From assembly GCF_023650515.1 (NCBI RefSeq), contig NZ_CP096016.1, positions 1,202,001 through 1,266,000 on the forward strand: a DNA stretch of 64,000 bases, written 5' to 3'. The translations under genes and the position numbers were made by a program. Under the pieces are notes generated by a model. It was given only the letters and a program-made list of their open reading frames with translations, had not been told where the DNA came from and ran no database searches. Origin of the DNA: Alkalimarinus coralli. GTDB taxonomy: Bacteria > Pseudomonadota > Gammaproteobacteria > Pseudomonadales > Oleiphilaceae. This document shows, piece after piece, positions 60,413 to 64,000 of the stretch; positions within the stretch are counted from its first letter, which is position 1, and each line of letters starts with the position of its first letter.

Positions 60413-62320
60413 ATGACTGTAGAAACAAAAAAAGAGACCTTAGGTTTTCAGACCGAAGTTAAACAACTTCTTCATTTGATGATCCACTCTTTGTACAGTA
60501 ACAAAGAGATATTTCTTCGAGAGCTAATATCAAATGCGTCTGATGCAGAAGACAAATTGCGTTTCGAAGCCTTATCAAAGCCAGAGCTTTACGAAGATGA
60601 TGGTGAACTTAATATTCGTTTGGCGTTCGATAAAGAAGCCAACACAGTTACCATTACAGATAATGGTATTGGTATGTCCCGTCAGGATGTGCTTGACCAT
60701 CTAGGTACCATTGCGAAGTCAGGTACTGCAGACTTTATGAAGAGTCTGTCTGGCGACCAGCAAAAAGATTCGCAGCTGATCGGTCAGTTTGGTGTTGGTT
60801 TCTACTCATCATTTATCGTTGCAAAGCGTGTAGAAGTCTTTACTCGTCGTGCAGGACTTGATGCATCGGAAGGTGTTCGCTGGGAATCTGAAGGTGAAGG
60901 CGAATTTACGCTTGAGACCATCGAGAAGAAAGAACGCGGTACATCGATTGTACTTCACCTGAAAGATGAAGAGAAAGAGTTTGCAGACGGGTGGCGTTTG
61001 CGTAGCCTGGTTAAAAAATACTCTGATCATATCTCTTTCCCGGTAGTTATGCTGTCGGAGCCAATGCCTGCGGCAGAAGGTGAAGAAGCGAAAGAGCCTG
61101 AAGATGAGACGATTAACGAAGCAACAGCCCTTTGGACGCTCTCTCGCTCTGAAGTAAAAGACGAAGAGTACAAAGAGTTCTATAAGCATATAAGCCATGA
61201 CTTCCAAGACCCTTTGACATGGTCTCACAACCGTGTAGAAGGTAAGCTTGAATATACTAGCTTGCTGTATGTCCCTTCAAAAGCACCGTTTGACATGTAT
61301 AACCGCGAAGCGCCTCGAGGGCTTAAGTTATATGTGCAGCGTGTCTTCATTATGGATGATGCTGAGCAATTTTTACCTCTTTACCTGCGTTTTATTAAAG
61401 GTGTGGTTGATTCAAATGATCTGTCACTTAATGTCTCTCGTGAAATTCTGCAGAGCGATAAAGCAGTTGACAGCATGCGTAGTGCATTGACCAAACGTGT
61501 CCTTGATACGTTGACCAAACTCGCAAAAAATGACCCTGAAAAATACCAGGCATTCTGGAATGAGTTTGGCCAGGTTATTAAAGAAGGCCCAGCAGAAGAT
61601 ATGGGCAACAAGGACAAAATCGTCAAGTTGCTCCGCTTTGCCTCTACACATACCGGTAAGACCGATCAGGATCAGTCAATTGAAGACTATATCGGCCGAA
61701 TGAAAGAAGGTCAGGATAAGATCTACTATATCGCCGCTGATAGCTTCGGTACCGCGACCAGCAGCCCTCACTTGGAGATCTTCCGCAAGAAGGGCATCGA
61801 AGTGCTCATCATGTCAGACCGCATTGATGACTGGATGATGTCTTACTTAACTGAGTTTGATGGCAAGCAGTTCCAGGATGTCGCGAAAGGCGAACTTGAT
61901 CTGGGTGATGTAGAGAACGAAGAAGTTAAAAAGCAGGAAGAGGAAGCGACTAAGGAACTAGAGAGCTTACTCACTCAAATTAAAGAGTTGCTTAAAGACA
62001 AAGTAGCCGATGTTCGTGTGACCAGCCGTTTGACTGACTCCCCAGCATGTTTAGTGGTTGGCGAGCAGGATATGGGCGCTCAAATGAGACGTATCATGGA
62101 AGCGGCGGGTCAAAGCCTTCCTGATAGCAAGCCAATTTTTGAGTTGAACCCTGAGCATCCACTTGTTACTCGGTTAAACGAAGAGCAAAACGATGACCGC
62201 TTTAACGATTTGGCTTGGGTATTGTTCGATCAGGCAGCGTTGGCAAGTGGCGATGCACTGAAAGAGCCGGGTGCTTTTGTTAGTCGCTTGAACAAGCTGT
62301 TGCTTGACCTGAGCAAGTAA
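60413..62320 (+). CDS. htpG: Molecular chaperone HtpG (bacterial Hsp90)
   Basis: A 635-residue dimeric ATP-dependent chaperone of the cytoplasm. The N-terminal GHKL ATPase has [32 protein letters not shown] and [14 protein letters not shown]. The middle domain has [15 protein letters not shown] and [10 protein letters not shown], and the C-terminal dimerisation region has ERLT-like [21 protein letters not shown]. Length is typical. Unusually acidic segments at about 215-225 and 490-520. A clear terminator follows. Confidence 0.98.
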   Translation: MTVETKKETLGFQTEVKQLLHLMIHSLYSNKEIFLRELISNASDAEDKLRFEALSKPELYEDDGELNIRLAFDKEANTVTITDNGIGMSRQDVLDHLGTIAKSGTADFMKSLSGDQQKDSQLIGQFGVGFYSSFIVAKRVEVFTRRAGLDASEGVRWESEGEGEFTLETIEKKERGTSIVLHLKDEEKEFADGWRLRSLVKKYSDHISFPVVMLSEPMPAAEGEEAKEPEDETINEATALWTLSRSEVKDEEYKEFYKHISHDFQDPLTWSHNRVEGKLEYTSLLYVPSKAPFDMYNREAPRGLKLYVQRVFIMDDAEQFLPLYLRFIKGVVDSNDLSLNVSREILQSDKAVDSMRSALTKRVLDTLTKLAKNDPEKYQAFWNEFGQVIKEGPAEDMGNKDKIVKLLRFASTHTGKTDQDQSIEDYIGRMKEGQDKIYYIAADSFGTATSSPHLEIFRKKGIEVLIMSDRIDDWMMSYLTEFDGKQFQDVAKGELDLGDVENEEVKKQEEEATKELESLLTQIKELLKDKVADVRVTSRLTDSPACLVVGEQDMGAQMRRIMEAAGQSLPDSKPIFELNPEHPLVTRLNEEQNDDRFNDLAWVLFDQAALASGDALKEPGAFVSRLNKLLLDLSK

Positions 62321-62364
62321 CAAGTTTTACTGATAAGCAAGTGAACGGTAACGTTCACTCGATA

Positions 62365-62396
62365 AAAGGCAGTCTGTATAGGCTGCCTTTTTTGTT
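62365..62396 (+). terminator. Intrinsic terminator after htpG
   Basis: AAAGGCAG (62365-62372), loop TCTGTATAGG, CTGCCTTT (62383-62390), then further T. A separate perfect hairpin GTGAACG-GTAA-CGTTCAC (62341-62358) lies just before it. Confidence 0.85.
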
Positions 62397-62470
62397 TTTG
62401 GGAATGGAGTTATTCATATCGGATAGAATAACTCTATACTTACAGAAACAATTACCAAAAAGGAATGCAT

Positions 62471-62555
62471 ATGGATGAGTTTATGGAAGCCGCTATAGAG
62501 GAGGCTGAACGTGGTTTAGCTGAAGGAGGAATTCCTATTGGTTCAGTCATCGTTC
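62471..62555 (+). pseudogene. Cytosine deaminase (Fcy1-like), 5' part before IS3-family insertion
   Basis: ATG 62471 after AAGGA opens MDEFMEAAIEEAERGLAEGG and IPIGSVIV, the N-terminus of a nucleoside/cytosine deaminase. Interrupted after 62555 by a 1263-bp IS. The target triplet TTC (62553-62555) is repeated at 63819-63821, and joining the pieces restores the frame exactly (ATC GTT CAT AAC). Confidence 0.85.
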
Positions 62556-62618
62556 TGACGTGGTCTAATAGATTTGTACACACCAGTTAAGAGATAATCC
62601 TAAAAACTGGAGTGAAAA

Positions 62619-62912
62619 ATGGCAGCAAGAAAGAAGTACTCAAAAGAGTTTAAATTAGACGCGATTAGTCTGGTAATTGACCAGGGCTATTCGAAGGCTG
62701 AAGCGGCAAGAAATCTTGGTATTAATCCTAACGTTTTAGGGCGCTGGATCAAAGAGCACGAAAATGATGATGGTCACGCATTCCGCGGCAATGGAAAGCT
62801 GACACCGGAACAAGAAGAGCTTCGCCGCTTAAGGGAAGAAAACAAACGGCTCAAGATGGAGCGCGACATCCTAAAAAAAGCAGCCACCTTTTTTGCCACG
62901 GAAGCAAAGTAA
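62619..62912 (+). CDS. IS3 family transposase OrfA
   Basis: A 97-residue DNA-binding protein with an HTH ([37 protein letters not shown]) and a leucine-zipper-like tail ([21 protein letters not shown]). Near its end, seven A followed by G (62873-62880, read as A-AAA-AAA-G) is a -1 frameshift signal. Slipping there enters the orfB frame, which is open from this point, and yields the OrfAB transposase (62619-63787). Confidence 0.9.
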   Translation: MAARKKYSKEFKLDAISLVIDQGYSKAEAARNLGINPNVLGRWIKEHENDDGHAFRGNGKLTPEQEELRRLREENKRLKMERDILKKAATFFATEAK

Positions 62913-62941
62913 AATACGCTTTCATCGCCCAGCATAAAAAG

Positions 62942-63787
62942 GTGTGGCCTATTGGCATTATGTGCCAACAATTGGGTGTTACACGTTCAGGTTATTATAG
63001 TTTTTTAAAACGCCAAGCTACTATGTCTGACGATCCAACTCATACCGAAATGATTGAATGGATACAAGATATCGCAGAGTCAAGTGAGCATACATACGGC
63101 TACCGAAGAATGAAAAAAGCGCTGAATATTCTTGGCTATCGGGTAGGCAGGAACAAAACTAGAAAGTTAATGAAAGAAGCTGGTGTTAAGGTCAAGCACA
63201 AGAAAAAGTATAAGGTCACGACAAACAGTAATCATAAGCAACCTGTATTCGATAATCTGTTAGAGCGGGAGTTTGCAGTTGAAAAGCCTGATCAGGTTTA
63301 TGCCTCAGATATCACGTATATCTGGACACAAGAAGGTTGGCTGTATTTAGCTGTTGTGATTGACCTTTACTCAAGAAAGGTTGTTGGCTGGAGCATGAGT
63401 TCGCGAATGAAGGCTCAGATGGTTTGTGATGCACTCAAGATGGCAATTTGGCAAAGACGCCCGCAGGCCGGGTTAATACATCATTCTGATCGGGGGAGCC
63501 AGTACGCCAGCAAGGAGTTTAGAAAACTTCTAACGCTGCATAATTTTAATGGAAGTATGAGCAAGAAAGGTGACTGTTGGGATAATGCGGTTGTTGAAAG
63601 TTTCTTTGGAACTTTGAAGCAAGAACGTGTTCAATGGAAAAGCTATCAAACACGACATGAAGCTCAGCAAGACATCCTGGAGTACATCTCAGTGTTTTAT
63701 AACAATCAGCGGATGCATTCCTATCTGGGCTATCGAAGCCCGGCGGAATTTGAAAAAGAAATGACTGAACTAAGAAAAGTAGCTTAA
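62942..63787 (+). CDS. IS3 family transposase OrfB (expressed as OrfAB by -1 frameshifting)
   Basis: The DDE catalytic part of the IS3 transposase: HTH_21-like N-terminus ([21 protein letters not shown]), then the rve domain with [10 protein letters not shown] (D), [11 protein letters not shown] (D) and [16 protein letters not shown] (E). The independent GTG start at 62942 is probably not used; the frame extends back to the slippery site at 62873. All catalytic residues are present. Confidence 0.92.
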   Translation: MWPIGIMCQQLGVTRSGYYSFLKRQATMSDDPTHTEMIEWIQDIAESSEHTYGYRRMKKALNILGYRVGRNKTRKLMKEAGVKVKHKKKYKVTTNSNHKQPVFDNLLEREFAVEKPDQVYASDITYIWTQEGWLYLAVVIDLYSRKVVGWSMSSRMKAQMVCDALKMAIWQRRPQAGLIHHSDRGSQYASKEFRKLLTLHNFNGSMSKKGDCWDNAVVESFFGTLKQERVQWKSYQTRHEAQQDILEYISVFYNNQRMHSYLGYRSPAEFEKEMTELRKVA

Positions 63788-63818
63788 CTGGGTTGTACAA
63801 CTTTGGTTGACCACGTCA

Positions 63819-64000
63819 TTCATAACGGAACAGTCGTAGGAAGAGGGCACAACCGTAGAGTACAGAAGGGCAGTGTCGTTTTACATGGCGAGATGGATGC
63901 GTTTGAAAACTGTGGTAGACGGTCAGCTGACTTTTATCGGGAGTGCACCCTGTATACAACGCTTTCACCATGCCCCATGTGCAGCGGAGCCATTCTGCTA
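63819..64000 (+). pseudogene. Cytosine deaminase (Fcy1-like), 3' part (continues past window)
   Basis: Resumes the interrupted deaminase: NGTVVGRGHNRRVQKGSVVL, then HGEMDAFENCGR (zinc His and catalytic Glu) and LYTTLSPCPMCSGAILL (zinc cysteines). The pattern is closest to the yeast Fcy1 type of cytosine deaminase and distinct from tRNA deaminase TadA. It converts cytosine to uracil in that family. The 3' end lies outside the window. Confidence 0.88.

Larger units (their letters stand above)
62556..63818 (+). mobile_element. IS3-family insertion sequence
   Basis: 1263 bp. Terminal inverted repeats TGACGTGGTC (62556-62565) and GACCACGTCA (63809-63818). 3-bp target duplication TTC. Two overlapping-by-frameshift genes (orfA, orfB) on the plus strand. 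It disrupts a deaminase gene. Confidence 0.92.

Overview
The window comes from the chromosome of a gammaproteobacterium, probably a marine, oil-degrader-like lineage; I cannot name the genus from sequence alone. The core genes are gammaproteobacterial in content and order: cmk-rpsA-ihfB-lapA-lapB-pyrF, rmf next to rlmKL, tesA divergent from the ybbA-ybbP ABC pair, ydbH-ynbE-ydbL, and yheT. Base composition is moderate, around the mid-40s % GC by eye. Coding density is normal, with accessory DNA concentrated at 40-55 kb.

Region 1 (1-34.5 kb) is mostly housekeeping. It holds translation and nucleoid genes (cmk end, rpsA, ihfB), LPS-assembly control (lapA/lapB), pyrimidine synthesis (pyrF, pyrD), an aminotransferase, uvrB, a CDF cation exporter, a PilZ protein, rmf, rlmKL, an M18 aminopeptidase, three tRNAs (two identical Asn, one Pro), a tandem Usp protein, yheT, tesA/ybbA/ybbP, an RND pump with its adaptor, and an iron alcohol dehydrogenase with an SCP2-like partner. 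The main intruder is a complete IS200/IS605-type element (tnpA divergent from tnpB) lying 8 bp after the rlmKL stop.

Region 2 (34.5-40.1 kb) holds a tight minus-strand cluster, ydbH-ynbE-ydbL plus a crotonase whose start codon abuts the ydbL stop, and a family-2-like glycosyltransferase.

Region 3 (40.1-55 kb) is the unusual part: a fragment of an integron cassette array without a visible integron integrase. It begins beside an IS91-type transposase overlapped by a tyrosine recombinase. Six attC sites and six plus-strand cassette genes can be delimited. Three group II introns and one IS110/IS1111-type element are inserted in the attC sites. Removing each insertion in silico restores every interrupted attC. 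For the five complete cassettes, the cassette's first bases (TTRRRY) then exactly complement its own R' site: TTATGT/ACATAAC, TTAAAT/ATTTAAC, TTAGCC/GGCTAAC, TTAGGC/GCCTAAC twice. One attC was hit by two introns of different type: a IIC-like intron in the R' site on the bottom strand, and an intron with an AGC-type domain V in the R'' site on the top strand. The array decays after the sixth cassette into non-coding repeats, a small thioesterase, an AraC remnant and an orphan imm11-like immunity gene.

Region 4 (55.5-64 kb) returns to chromosomal genes: an alpha/beta hydrolase, an M48 metalloprotease lipoprotein with TPRs, a DUF599 membrane protein, two overlapping PaaI-type thioesterases, htpG, and an Fcy1-like cytosine deaminase gene broken by a 1263-bp IS3-family element with a 3-bp target duplication. 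The window ends inside that deaminase.
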